This document shows, one piece after another, positions 24,611-32,998 of a stretch of 64,000 bases of DNA (position 1 is the stretch's first letter; every line of letters begins with the position of its first letter). The position numbers and the translations under genes are program-made. Origin of the DNA: DATEBA01 sp035288045 (GTDB lineage Bacteria; Actinomycetota; UBA4738; HRBIN12); contig DATEBA010000074.1 of the NCBI GenBank assembly GCA_035288045.1, forward strand, positions 1-64,000, written 5' to 3'. The notes under the pieces were generated by a model that saw nothing but the letters and a program-made list of their open reading frames with translations, made no database searches and was not told the DNA's origin.

Positions 24611-25921
24611 ATGGAACTCCGTCGCTCACGCAGCGTTGGCGCCGTCCTAGTGACGCTGGTCGCACTGGTGCTCGTCATCCGGCCTGCATCGGGCGTGTCC
24701 TCGAAGCCTCCGGCAGACGAGCCGCGGAACGTCATCCTCTTCATCGTCGATGGCATGGGACCTGGAGAGATCGAGCTCGGGCGGCGGATGAACGGCGGGT
24801 TGCTCTTCATCGACTCGATACCGTGGGAGGTCAAGGGAACCCTGGAGACGAGCTCCCTGGACGGCGTCACGGATTCCGCGGCGGGTGCAACGGCGCTCGC
24901 GAGCGGCGTGGAGACGCACAACGGATGGCTCGGCATGGTGCCCACCGCCGGCGGAGCCATGCCCGTCGAGACCGCGCTCGAGCGTGCGCAGGACCGGGGC
25001 AAGGCCACCGCCCTGATCTCCGACAGCTACATCACGGACGCCACGCCTGCCGGGTTCGCTGCCCACGTCACTAGCCGGAGCCAGCTACAGACGATCGCAA
25101 CCCAGATGGCGGGCCAGGGGATCGAGTTCCTGATGGGCGGGGGCCTGAGGCAGGGTTCGGTGGCTCCGCTCCAGGACCTGCCCGGCGTGTCCTACGTGAG
25201 CAGCGCCGCCGAGCTGGACGCGTATGTGACCGGCGGCGGCGCGGGACCGGTGTACGGCTTCTTCGATTCGTGGAACATGGTTTACAACCTCGACCGCGAC
25301 GACGAGAGCGTCGCTGGGGCGGACCCAACGCTCCCGCGGATGACATCGGCGGCGCTCTCCGTGCTCTCCAAGGATCCGGACGGGTTCTTCCTGATGGTCG
25401 AGGGCGGCCTCGTGGACTGGGGTGGCCACGCGCGCGACGGGGCGCTCGTCGGCACCGAGATGATCGAGGCCGACGACGCGGTGAGGGCCGCGTGGCGCTT
25501 CGCCCGGGATCGAACCGACACCCTGATCCTGTTTACGGCCGATCACGAGACGGGAGCTCTGCGCCTGTCGAGTGAAACCGACATCGCCGGATTGAGCGGG
25601 CAGACCGCCTCCACCGAGTACATGTGGGGGCTTATCGGGAAGGGCGCCCCGATCGCACAAACGGTGGCTACCTACACCGGGATCACGAACCTTGCGAGCG
25701 GCGAGCGCGCCACGATCCGGGCGTGTGGGGAGACCGGCATCTCCGACGTCCTCGGCGCCCGATGGAAGATCTCCTGGGGGAGGTGGAGCTGCACTGACGA
25801 AGGCGAGCACACGCTCAAGCCGGTTCCGATCTGGGCGTGGGGTCCGAGGTCTGCCGACTTCGCCGGGAGCGAGTACGAGAATGAACGCGTGGGAGCGAAC
25901 CTCCTCGGGTACCTCGCATAG
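24611..25921 (+). CDS. Secreted alkaline phosphatase (PhoA family)
   Basis: A 436-residue enzyme with a signal peptide (residues 8-29, VGAVLVTLVALVLVIRPASG). Family motifs: metal-binding FIVDGMG (Asp48), nucleophile block TDSAAGATALASG (Ser89), SDSYITDATPAGFAAH, MVEGGLVDWGGHA and metal-binding TADHETGA. These are the zinc/magnesium ligands and catalytic Ser of PF00245. It hydrolyses phosphomonoesters outside the cell, usually for phosphate supply. GGAGGGAT precedes ATG at 24611. No Pho-box was identified. Confidence 0.9.
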   Translation: MELRRSRSVGAVLVTLVALVLVIRPASGVSSKPPADEPRNVILFIVDGMGPGEIELGRRMNGGLLFIDSIPWEVKGTLETSSLDGVTDSAAGATALASGVETHNGWLGMVPTAGGAMPVETALERAQDRGKATALISDSYITDATPAGFAAHVTSRSQLQTIATQMAGQGIEFLMGGGLRQGSVAPLQDLPGVSYVSSAAELDAYVTGGGAGPVYGFFDSWNMVYNLDRDDESVAGADPTLPRMTSAALSVLSKDPDGFFLMVEGGLVDWGGHARDGALVGTEMIEADDAVRAAWRFARDRTDTLILFTADHETGALRLSSETDIAGLSGQTASTEYMWGLIGKGAPIAQTVATYTGITNLASGERATIRACGETGISDVLGARWKISWGRWSCTDEGEHTLKPVPIWAWGPRSADFAGSEYENERVGANLLGYLA

Positions 25922-25945
25922 GATCAGCGCATCTGATGTAGTGAG

Positions 25946-26791
25946 ATGCAAGGAGTTGCCATACCTGGCTTGATCTCACCTCGTTACGATCTGTCCGAAC
26001 ACGTGGCCCTGGTCACTGGGGCCAATCACGGAATCGGCGCGGCGACCGCGCGCGTACTTGCCGCCTGCAGGGCGCGGGTGATTCTCACTTACCTTCGGAT
26101 TCAGGACGAGGACGAGACCGAAATGCCATCGGCATATGCCGAGAACCGGCGCTCGGGGGCAGATGTCGTTGTTCAGCAGATCGAGTCGGAGGGCGGAGAG
26201 GCGAAGGCGATCGAGGCTGATCTCGCTCTTGTCGAGACGGTGCCCCCACTGTTCGATGCGGCGGAGAGCAAGTTCGGCCCGGTGGACATCCTCGTGAACA
26301 ACGCGAGCGGGTGGATCGCCGACACGTTTAGACCCGTGGACGTTGATCGCATAGGGCGATCGCTTCGGTTGCTCACGGCGTCGACGTTTGGTCACGTCTT
26401 TGAGGTGGATGCCCGGGCGCCGGCACTCTTGATCGCCGAATTCTCAAAACGGCACATCGCGCGAGGTGCCAAATGGGGGAGGATCGTCGGGCTAACCTCG
26501 GGCGGTCCGGAGGGCTTCCCGGAGGAGGTCTCATACGGAGCCGCGAAAGCTGCCCAGGAGAACCTGACGATGTCTGCGGCCGTCGAGCTTGCGCCCTACG
26601 GCGTGAGGGCGAACGTTGTGCATCCTCCGGTTACCGATACGGGGTGGGTGACGCCGGAGGTTGTTCGAGCGTTGGAGGAGAGGAACGGAATCACCAACAT
26701 CGCCTCGCCGGAGCAAGTGGCCGAGGTCATCGCGTATCTCGCATCGGATCACGCCGGCCTCATCACCGGGAATGTACTTCGTCTTCGCTAG
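25946..26791 (+). CDS. Short-chain dehydrogenase/reductase
   Basis: A 281-residue SDR. The cofactor motif TGANHGIGAATARVL (TGxxxGIG), the NNAS motif ILVNNASGWIAD, and the active-site Tyr/Lys in SYGAAKAAQEN are present. The residue before the YxxxK, Thr/Ser in GLTSGGPEGFPEEVSY, provides the catalytic Ser. An unusual insertion (about residues 46-62, LRIQDEDETEMPSAYAEN) follows the second strand. The C-terminal VIAYLASDHAGLITGNVLRL is typical of FabG-like enzymes. Its stop overlaps the convergent zinc-ribbon gene within CTAG. Substrate unknown. Confidence 0.85.
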   Translation: MQGVAIPGLISPRYDLSEHVALVTGANHGIGAATARVLAACRARVILTYLRIQDEDETEMPSAYAENRRSGADVVVQQIESEGGEAKAIEADLALVETVPPLFDAAESKFGPVDILVNNASGWIADTFRPVDVDRIGRSLRLLTASTFGHVFEVDARAPALLIAEFSKRHIARGAKWGRIVGLTSGGPEGFPEEVSYGAAKAAQENLTMSAAVELAPYGVRANVVHPPVTDTGWVTPEVVRALEERNGITNIASPEQVAEVIAYLASDHAGLITGNVLRLR

Positions 26792-27054
26792 CGGGTTCGA
26801 GGGTTAGCCTCTACCCAAGCGCGCAGGTTGGACACGTGACTCCTGGCTTCGGCGCTGTGCTCGCAGACGCCCGGCCGCCCGCAGGAAGGATTGCCCTGCA
26901 TCGTGAAGAAGTTGAAGCGACAGGTGGGACAGAAGACGTCGAGATCCTCTGGCAGGTACGGGCAGTCACCCCATGCGCACGAACGCTCCCCGTCGCCCGT
27001 GGCCAGGTCGTAGCCACAGCCGGGGCACTGGACGAAGCCTTCCCACCTGGCCAT
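26788..27054 (-). CDS. Small multi-cysteine zinc-ribbon protein
   Basis: An 88-residue protein with many Cys pairs: QCPGCGYDL, SCAWGDCPY, VFCPTCRFNFF and NPSCGRPGVCEHS. It probably folds around two or more zinc ions. The C-terminal SHVSNLRAWVEANPRTR is a short helix. ATG at 27054 follows a weakly purine-rich stretch. No named family recognised; it could be a regulator or an adaptor. Confidence 0.6.
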   Translation of the reverse strand: MARWEGFVQCPGCGYDLATGDGERSCAWGDCPYLPEDLDVFCPTCRFNFFTMQGNPSCGRPGVCEHSAEARSHVSNLRAWVEANPRTR

Positions 27055-27163
27055 CCCGCCTCCTTGGCAAGCGATGTTGACGCCTCGCCCGGATGACGAC
27101 GAAGGGCGGAGGGCCCCACTGGTGCGGGTCGGTCGGCCCGCTGCCCGGGGGCGGGGTCCCCGC

Positions 27164-27790
27164 TCAGGCGGCGATACGGAACGGCGGGTAATCGTCCGTC
27201 ACGAGAAGGAACCCGTAAGCGAGCACCCGGCCGTTCCAGCGGATCACGCCCTCCACGAAGTCGAAGGCTCCCCTCGGGTAGCGGCCCGTGAAGAGGATCG
27301 CGAACCACGCCCAGATGACGACCAAGACCGCGGCGACCCAGAGGACCGCAAGGACGACCAGGTGGGGGATCGCCAAGAACCACTTCACCAGGGGCATCCA
27401 CTGGTTGAGGTCACGCGGAACGTCGGGGTAGTCGATGTCCAATCGCACCGATTGCTGCTCGTCGGTTGCCGGGTAGCGGTCGTCCATCAACATCACATAC
27501 ACCGCGACGCGGGTCGAGAATCGGAGCAACTCGACGTTCCAGTCGAACCACCATCTGGGGTACTTCTGCCGGAACACGATCATGAGCAGCGGCCCGAAGA
27601 ACAGGAGCCCGCCCGCCCCGGCGGCTACGGCCGTCCCCTTCTCGGAGGTCCACTGCCAGGTGCCGCCCGCGACGCTCGCGAGGAGGATCAGGATCGGGAT
27701 CGCGGTGAGCAGCCGGAAGAACGTGGTCACCCGGTCGAGCGACCGCTCCGGGTACTCGACGGCGAGCCGCAAAGGGTAGTCGCCGTTCAT
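27164..27790 (-). CDS. DUF4389-type membrane protein
   Basis: A 208-residue membrane protein with a pair of similar halves. Each contains a YP-R motif and a WFDWNVELLRFSTRVAVY / FDFVEGVIRWNGRVLAYGFLL helix pattern (written partly), which is characteristic of the DUF4389 family. Hydrophobic segments lie about residues 27-46, 53-69 and 131-155. The first half begins with DYPLRLAVEYPERSLDR. Function unknown. GGAAGGAGCG precedes ATG at 27790; the gene at 28216 is upstream with a 39-base gap. Confidence 0.75.
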   Translation of the reverse strand: MNGDYPLRLAVEYPERSLDRVTTFFRLLTAIPILILLASVAGGTWQWTSEKGTAVAAGAGGLLFFGPLLMIVFRQKYPRWWFDWNVELLRFSTRVAVYVMLMDDRYPATDEQQSVRLDIDYPDVPRDLNQWMPLVKWFLAIPHLVVLAVLWVAAVLVVIWAWFAILFTGRYPRGAFDFVEGVIRWNGRVLAYGFLLVTDDYPPFRIAA

Positions 27791-27829
27791 GTGAACGCTC
27801 CTTCCTCGGCCAAACGCCGGACCAGACGC

Positions 27830-28216
27830 TCAGTGCGCCGGCGCGTGGGGGAGCTGTGCGCCGGGGCCCGCCTCCACGACGTGGCGCAAGGTGGAAACGA
27901 CCCAGAGCACCCCGATATCGACCGCCAGGAGCACGAAAGCCGTCTCGCTCGCCGTTATCAGGCCGACGACCACGAGCAGGAGCGCGGCCGCACCGAGGGC
28001 CGATGCCACCGCGAGGAACGTGCCCTTGGCGGACGCATCCTTGATGGAGGACCCGCCGGTCGAGCACATCGCCATTCCCACTACGAAGAGGACACCGATC
28101 CCGGACCGGTAGGATCCGAGCAGCGGCCAGCCCCACGACTGGGTTACCGCGAGTGTGACGGCCAGCGTCAGGCCGGCCAGCGCGGTGGTGACTCCATCTC
28201 GCCACGTGGGTCGCAT
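27830..28216 (-). CDS. Small four-TM membrane protein
   Basis: A 128-residue hydrophobic protein with four predicted membrane segments (about residues 10-27, 37-53, 66-87 and 91-110). The short polar loop CSTGGSSIKDAS is the only distinctive feature. AAAGGAG precedes ATG at 28216. Located upstream of the DUF4389 gene and probably co-transcribed. No family recognised. Confidence 0.55.
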   Translation of the reverse strand: MRPTWRDGVTTALAGLTLAVTLAVTQSWGWPLLGSYRSGIGVLFVVGMAMCSTGGSSIKDASAKGTFLAVASALGAAALLLVVVGLITASETAFVLLAVDIGVLWVVSTLRHVVEAGPGAQLPHAPAH

Positions 28217-28369
28217 CGCGGACTCCTTTCTTCAGCTACCGAACGACCATCCTTTCAGCGGGTCGGTCGGGTGCCGGGGACCAAGGTCCCGGTTCAGAAG
28301 GGGCCGTTGGGCCGATCGCCAAGAGAGCGGGGTGTGAAAGATCGAGAGACGCAGCTCAACCCGTCGTTC

Positions 28370-28735
28370 TGCCCGATGGCTCGCTCTGGGCGAGGGGTTG
28401 GAGCCACTCGCCGGTCTCGACGTCGAAGGCCCAGACGTCGTCGGCCTTCACCAATCCACCCTCCGTACCGTAGGTCCCGCCGTAAACGACCAGCCGCCCG
28501 TTCACCGGGTCGTAATCCACCGAGTGGTGCACGCGGTTGAGGGGAGAGTTTCGGCAGCACCCTTCCTCCGCCCCGTACAGGGTGGGCCACCGGTCCGCGG
28601 GTGCGTCATAGGCGATGGCGAAGCCGTCGTTGATCACCACCGTCCACTCCTGTCTCTCGTCGTACGCCTGCGCCGGGACCCAGCGACGGGGATCGCTACC
28701 CGAGCGCGCCGCTCGGAGAGCGCGCACCGATCCGT
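28370..28735 (-). pseudogene. Kelch-repeat gene fragment
   Basis: About 120 codons on the minus strand encode the remains of a kelch propeller: AQAYDERQEWTVVI, GFAIAYDAPADRWPTLY, HSVDYDPVNGRLVVYGGTYG and DDVWAFDVETGEWLQPL. Kelch proteins normally have five to seven such units and a signal peptide; here there are at most two and no signal, so the 5' part is lost. It ends before 28370. No frameshift needed within the fragment. It lies next to a second damaged secreted gene. Confidence 0.5.
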
Positions 28736-28773
28736 AGGATCATCGCGTTCCTGCGAGACCGGCCTCGGGCGGG

Positions 28774-29454
28774 TCAGGGAGGGTCGACGTAGTCGTCCAG
28801 GAACGCCCTCGCGGACCTCGTGTCGAGCCGGTACGTCGTGTCGGTAGCTCGGCAGTACGCGTCACCGGTGACGGTGAGGGAGACCTCAAGGTTCGACTTC
28901 GGGCCACCGATGAAGTGAGGTCCCCCGGAGTCGCCGTAGCAGGTGCCGCCGCTGCCCGTCGAGGGATTCATGTCGAGTTGGAGCCAGGCCTTGCGGAGGG
29001 CCTTGAACGACTGGGTCGCAAAGCGGCGGTCGACGTTGTCCAAGATCGCCTTCCACCCTCCGGACTTGGTCTCACGAACGGTTCTGTACCCGACCGCCGT
29101 GAACGTGGCGTCCCGAAGGACGCCGTCGGGCCAAGCCTTGGGGTGCGTGACCGCCACTCCGTGGATGAGGCTCCCGTCGGAGCTCGCCGGGTCGTCGAAG
29201 GTGACCCAATGCTCGTCGGCATCCGAGTCGTCCATGCAGTGGGCCGCCGTGAGGAAGACCCGAGGAGCTAGGAGGCTTCCGCTGCACCACTGGACGATCT
29301 CGCCGGTATCGGGATGCGGGATGAACTGCGCTCCCACGTTGGGGTGACGGTTCCCGTCGAGCTGGCCGAACGTTATGGCGCCCGCCTGGCCCGGCGTCGA
29401 GGCGACGAACGACGCCGGGCCGAGCGTGATGGCTGCGAGACGGCGGCGGAGCAT
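28774..29454 (-). CDS. Trypsin-like serine protease (S1 family), catalytic Asp region missing
   Basis: A 226-residue secreted chymotrypsin-fold protein. The signal peptide is residues 1-25, with mature start near AITFGQLDGN. LTAAHCMDD carries the catalytic His72, and TCYGDSGGPHF carries Ser176. Between them, VTHPKAWPDGVLRDATFTAVGY is about 25-30 residues shorter than in relatives: the segment with the catalytic Asp (usually H-D-I-A-V-x-x-L) is absent. The ATG at 29454 has AGGAGG 8 bases upstream. So expression is likely, but normal protease activity is doubtful. Confidence 0.72.
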   Translation of the reverse strand: MLRRRLAAITLGPASFVASTPGQAGAITFGQLDGNRHPNVGAQFIPHPDTGEIVQWCSGSLLAPRVFLTAAHCMDDSDADEHWVTFDDPASSDGSLIHGVAVTHPKAWPDGVLRDATFTAVGYRTVRETKSGGWKAILDNVDRRFATQSFKALRKAWLQLDMNPSTGSGGTCYGDSGGPHFIGGPKSNLEVSLTVTGDAYCRATDTTYRLDTRSARAFLDDYVDPP

Positions 29455-29542
29455 GTGCACGTCCTCCTGTGGAGAGGGATCATCACGCTGTCACCGGTCG
29501 GAGCGCCCCGTCGATGGACCAAGGTCCCGATCTTCGGCGGAA

Positions 29543-30304
29543 CTACCCGGCCACTCCGCCCCCATCGACCGGGAGCACAGCGCCCGTTACGAACGAGGAC
29601 TCGTCCGAGGCGAGGAACAGCACGGCCCTAGCGATCTCCTCCGGTTCGCCCATCCTTCCCAGCGGGCGGTCAGAGGCGTCCGCGACGTACTCGTCCCACG
29701 TCTGACCCCGTGCCTCGGCGTCGGCGCGCTCCATGGGCGTCACGGTGTCGCCGGGGCAGACGCAGTTCACGCGGATCCCCTGGCCTCCGTGGTCGATCGC
29801 CATCGCTCGAGTCAGGTTGACGACGCCGCCCTTCGCCGCGCAGTAGGCAACCGCGCGGTCCCCGCCGACGAGTCCCCAGCCGGACGCGTTGTTCACGATC
29901 GAGCCTCCGCCCTGCCCGATCATCACGGGCAACGCGTGCTTGGTCATGAGGAACGTGCCCTTCAGGCTCGTGTCGACCTGCGCGTCCCACTCCTCCTCGG
30001 TGCAGTCGACGGAGTCGTTGGGGACGTAGACCCCGGCGTTGTTGAAGAGCACGTCCAGCCGGCCGAAGGCCGCCACGGTTTCGTCGACCGTGCGACGGCA
30101 GTCCACGTCCCGTCGAACGTCCGCGCGGGCAAACATCGCGCGGCCTCCCTCGCCCTCGATCTCGCCAACGACCTCCGTGCCGCGCGCCTGGTCTCGTCCT
30201 GTCAACACCACCTTCGCGCCCTCGCGTGCAAACAGCACGGCGGTAGCTCTCCCGATCCCCGAGGTGCCTCCCGTGATGAGAGCGACCTTGCCCCCAAGAC
30301 GCAT
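29543..30304 (-). CDS. Short-chain dehydrogenase/reductase (FabG-like)
   Basis: A 253-residue classical SDR: TGGTSGIGRATA for NAD(P), LFNNAGVYVP, active site Ser in NNASGWG and Tyr-Lys in AYCAAKGG, and a C-terminal LASDESSFVTGAVLPVDGG. The acidic/basic pattern after the second strand (GRDQARG) suggests NADP preference, though I cannot be sure. ATG 30304 has AAAGGAGC upstream. The protease gene follows 89 bases downstream. Substrate unknown. Confidence 0.88.
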   Translation of the reverse strand: MRLGGKVALITGGTSGIGRATAVLFAREGAKVVLTGRDQARGTEVVGEIEGEGGRAMFARADVRRDVDCRRTVDETVAAFGRLDVLFNNAGVYVPNDSVDCTEEEWDAQVDTSLKGTFLMTKHALPVMIGQGGGSIVNNASGWGLVGGDRAVAYCAAKGGVVNLTRAMAIDHGGQGIRVNCVCPGDTVTPMERADAEARGQTWDEYVADASDRPLGRMGEPEEIARAVLFLASDESSFVTGAVLPVDGGGVAG

Positions 30305-30333
30305 GGCGCAGCTCCTTTCGAGTCCCGGCGGCT

Positions 30334-30690
30334 CTACACGAGCCCGACCTGGGCGGAGCATGTCTTCTTGACCTCCGCGGCCCGGATGGCGTCGCGCGCG
30401 TCGGCCCAGTACACGTCCCGCCCTCCCCGGCCGTTCAGGGTGTCGTTCTGCCGGATCCGGTCGCGCACCCACAGACACGCGTCGCGCTCCGGCCCCCCGA
30501 GACGAAGTCCGGCACACGATCGTCGCCCGCGTGGATCTCGTCCGCGCCGCCGCCCGCGCAGATGACGTCGTCCTAGACGTGCCCTCGATCACGTGTTCCT
30601 TCGGGCCGTCGGTGATCGTGCACCGCGGCCCGCCTCCGGCCGCAACCGCCAAGGAGAGGAGCGCGAACGCTGTCGAGCCGCACGGGGATC
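30334..30690 (-). pseudogene. RTX-like Ca-binding secreted protein, degraded
   Basis: Minus-strand relic ending with TAG at 30334. Pieces in three frames match the actinobacterial CTI-x-GTP...G-x-DVICAGGGDDEI...GGPG-x-D-x-C architecture: CTITDGPKEHVIEGTS, then RDDVICAGGGADEIHAGDD, then ERDACLWVRDRIRQNDTLNG and GGRDVYWADARDAIR...VKKTC. At least two frameshifts separate them. Such proteins have a secretion signal; a hydrophobic AFALLSLAVAAG lies at the 5' end in another frame. The 5' boundary is approximate. The gene is non-functional or badly sequenced. Confidence 0.55.
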
Positions 30691-30803
30691 CTTCGCACGT
30701 GCCGATGATGAGTCAGAAGGCGGGTCGTGCGCAAACGCCCTTGCCCGAGCCGAGCGGTCCTCGCGACCCTAGGATTCGAGTGGCGAACGAGGGGAGGCGA
30801 CGG

Positions 30804-31592
30804 GTGAGGGTGGCGCGGCGACCGGTCTTCCTCGCCGCCTGGACTTGGCTCTACATGGTCGTCATGCTCGCCCCCGTCCTCCTGCTGATCCGGATCTCCC
30901 TGAACCCCGGCTTCTCCACGACGGAGCTCGACGGATTCACCCTCCGCAACTACCGCTCTGTGCTCGAGGATCCCCAGATGCTCGACGCGCTCGTGCAGAG
31001 TCTCACCCTCGCCATCCTCACGATGGCGATCGCGACCCCCCTCGGATGCGGGCTGGCTCTTGGGCTCACGCGCTGGCCGGGCCGCCTGTCCACCGCGGCG
31101 GGTGTGCTCACCGTCCTCCCGCTCGCTCTGCCGCAGACCGTCGTCGCGACCGGGTTCTTCCTACTCGTGTGGAAGGTGTTCACCCCGCTGCCGTTCGACA
31201 GTCCCTCCCAGCTGCTCGCGCACGTCACGCTGGCGTTGCCTGTCGTTGCGATCGTCGTGCGCCTGCGGCTCCTCTCGATCGGGCGGGAGCCGGAGGAGAT
31301 GGCGATGGATCTCGGGGCCTCGGAGGGGCAGGTGCTGTTCCGGGTCCTGCTCCCGCTGCTTTCGCCGGCGATCCTGGCGGCGGCGGCGATCGCCTTCGTC
31401 GTGTCCCTCGACAACTTCGTGCTGAGCCAGTGGCTCTGCATCCCGAGCGACTGCCGGACCGTGCCGATGGTCCTCTACGGAGCCCGCGTCCCCTTCCCAC
31501 CGTTCGCCGCGCTCGCGTCGGTGACGATGGTGTGCTCGCTCGCCGCCCTCGGGGTCGCGTCGTGGGCGTGGGTCCGCCTCCGCCCCAGGTAA
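30804..31592 (+). CDS. ABC transporter permease, PotC-like (polyamine type)
   Basis: A 262-residue inner-membrane permease with six segments. The EAA loop (EEMAMDLGASEGQVLFRV, followed by LPLLSPAI) contacts the ATPase. The first-loop pattern ISLNPGFSTTELDGFTLRNY is typical of the second permease (PotC) of spermidine/putrescine or related importers. The GTG at 30804 follows GGGGAGG by 6 bases; an upstream GTG at 30780 lacks such a site. No ATPase, first permease or binding protein gene is nearby, so this is an orphan part of a transporter. Confidence 0.8.
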   Translation: MRVARRPVFLAAWTWLYMVVMLAPVLLLIRISLNPGFSTTELDGFTLRNYRSVLEDPQMLDALVQSLTLAILTMAIATPLGCGLALGLTRWPGRLSTAAGVLTVLPLALPQTVVATGFFLLVWKVFTPLPFDSPSQLLAHVTLALPVVAIVVRLRLLSIGREPEEMAMDLGASEGQVLFRVLLPLLSPAILAAAAIAFVVSLDNFVLSQWLCIPSDCRTVPMVLYGARVPFPPFAALASVTMVCSLAALGVASWAWVRLRPR

Positions 31593-31743
31593 GCCTCCGC
31601 CGTAGGTCGCAGGCCGATCGCCCTCCCCGGTGGCCGAGTGGCCGATTGACGCTCGCGCCCGTCGGACGGGACCCTGTGGGCGGTGGCCGGGGAGGGCGGA
31701 GGTGCGCCCTCGACGGGGCCCGGCGCTCCGGAGGAAGGCCGCC

Positions 31744-32997
31744 ATGCCGAAGAGGATCCTTCTTGTGGCCGGGCTCGCCGTCGCGCTGTGCATGCGGGCG
31801 GCACCGTCCGGCGCGGGTGCGTTCCCGGGGGTGAACGGCAAGATCGCGTTCGTACGCGACGGCGACGTCTGGGTGATGAACGCCGATGGTTCGGGTCAGA
31901 CGGCTCTTACCAGCGACCCCTCGAGCGACGGCGCGCCGTCCTGGTCGCCCGACGGGATGCGGATCGCCTTCCAGCGGTGCGGGGACGACGGATGCCGGCT
32001 CTACCTGATGAACGCCGACGGGTCGGGAGAGACGGACCTCTCGGTAGTGATGGGCATCTACGGCGACACGCCGTCATGGACGGAGAACGGCCGGATCGTC
32101 TTCCACTCGATGCACCCCGGGTTCGACCAGAACATCTACAGGGTGTCGCCGAGCGGCAGCGGTCTCGAGATCGTGACCGGCGGGTACTCGGCCGCGTATG
32201 CAGCCGGCGACGCGGTGTTCGAGACGAGCGGTGGGCTCGTCCGCAACGGGTCCACGATCACCACGGGGAAACGGCCCTCGTGGGCGCCGGATGCTTCCTC
32301 CATCGCGTTCCACGATTGGGACGGCAAGGCCGGTGCGTTCCTCGTCTACGCCGTGAACCCCAACGGCACCGGGCGCGTGGCGCTCACGGGCGGGCGGCGC
32401 GCGAGCTCGCGCAACGCGGGGTGGTCGCCCGACGGGACGAGGATCCTGTTCGACTCCGCCAGGAGTGGCGACTACGAGGTCTACGTGATGCGACCCGACG
32501 GCGGGGGCGTCACGAACCTAACGAACGACCCCGCCCGGGACACCGACCCCGACTGGCAGCCGCAGCCGCCATACCTGCCTGACGGTCTCGTGAAGAAGGC
32601 GTCGGCCGGCGCGTTCGCCGGGGACGGCGTCTACAACGACACCGGCGCCGGGCAGGCGGCCTCCGCCACCCTCGAGCGCGGCGGTAGCGCCAGGTTCGTC
32701 GTGCGTGTGGAGAACGACGGCGCCCGGACCGACTCGATGACTGTCGACGGGTGCGGGAGCTGGGGCGCGTTCTCCATGACCTACCTCGCAGGAGACGGAA
32801 CCGACGTCACGCGCGCGGTGACGGAGGGCCGGTACACGCTGGGGCTCGCCACCGGTGGCCACGGTAGGGTGATAGCTATCGTGAAGGCCTCGAGGACGGC
32901 GCGCTCGGGCGCGTCGAGGAGCTGTCTCGTGCGCGCGGTCTCCGGCGGCGACGGCACCAGGCGAGACGTCGTCAAGGTCGTCGCCTCCGTGGCCTGA
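31744..32997 (+). CDS. Secreted TolB-like beta-propeller protein
   Basis: A 417-residue protein with a signal peptide (RILLVAGLAVALCMRAAPSGA) and WD40-like PD40 repeats: GKIAFVRDGDVWVMNADGSG, PSWSPDGMRIAFQR, LYLMNADGSGETDL, GWSPDGTRILFDSARSG and YVMRPDGGGVTNLTNDPA. From residue about 290 a different beta domain begins (ARFVVRVENDGARTDSM), resembling an extracellular Ig-like module. This looks intact, unlike neighbouring propeller genes. Role outside the cell unknown. Confidence 0.82.
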   Translation: MPKRILLVAGLAVALCMRAAPSGAGAFPGVNGKIAFVRDGDVWVMNADGSGQTALTSDPSSDGAPSWSPDGMRIAFQRCGDDGCRLYLMNADGSGETDLSVVMGIYGDTPSWTENGRIVFHSMHPGFDQNIYRVSPSGSGLEIVTGGYSAAYAAGDAVFETSGGLVRNGSTITTGKRPSWAPDASSIAFHDWDGKAGAFLVYAVNPNGTGRVALTGGRRASSRNAGWSPDGTRILFDSARSGDYEVYVMRPDGGGVTNLTNDPARDTDPDWQPQPPYLPDGLVKKASAGAFAGDGVYNDTGAGQAASATLERGGSARFVVRVENDGARTDSMTVDGCGSWGAFSMTYLAGDGTDVTRAVTEGRYTLGLATGGHGRVIAIVKASRTARSGASRSCLVRAVSGGDGTRRDVVKVVASVA

Positions 32998-32998
32998 T

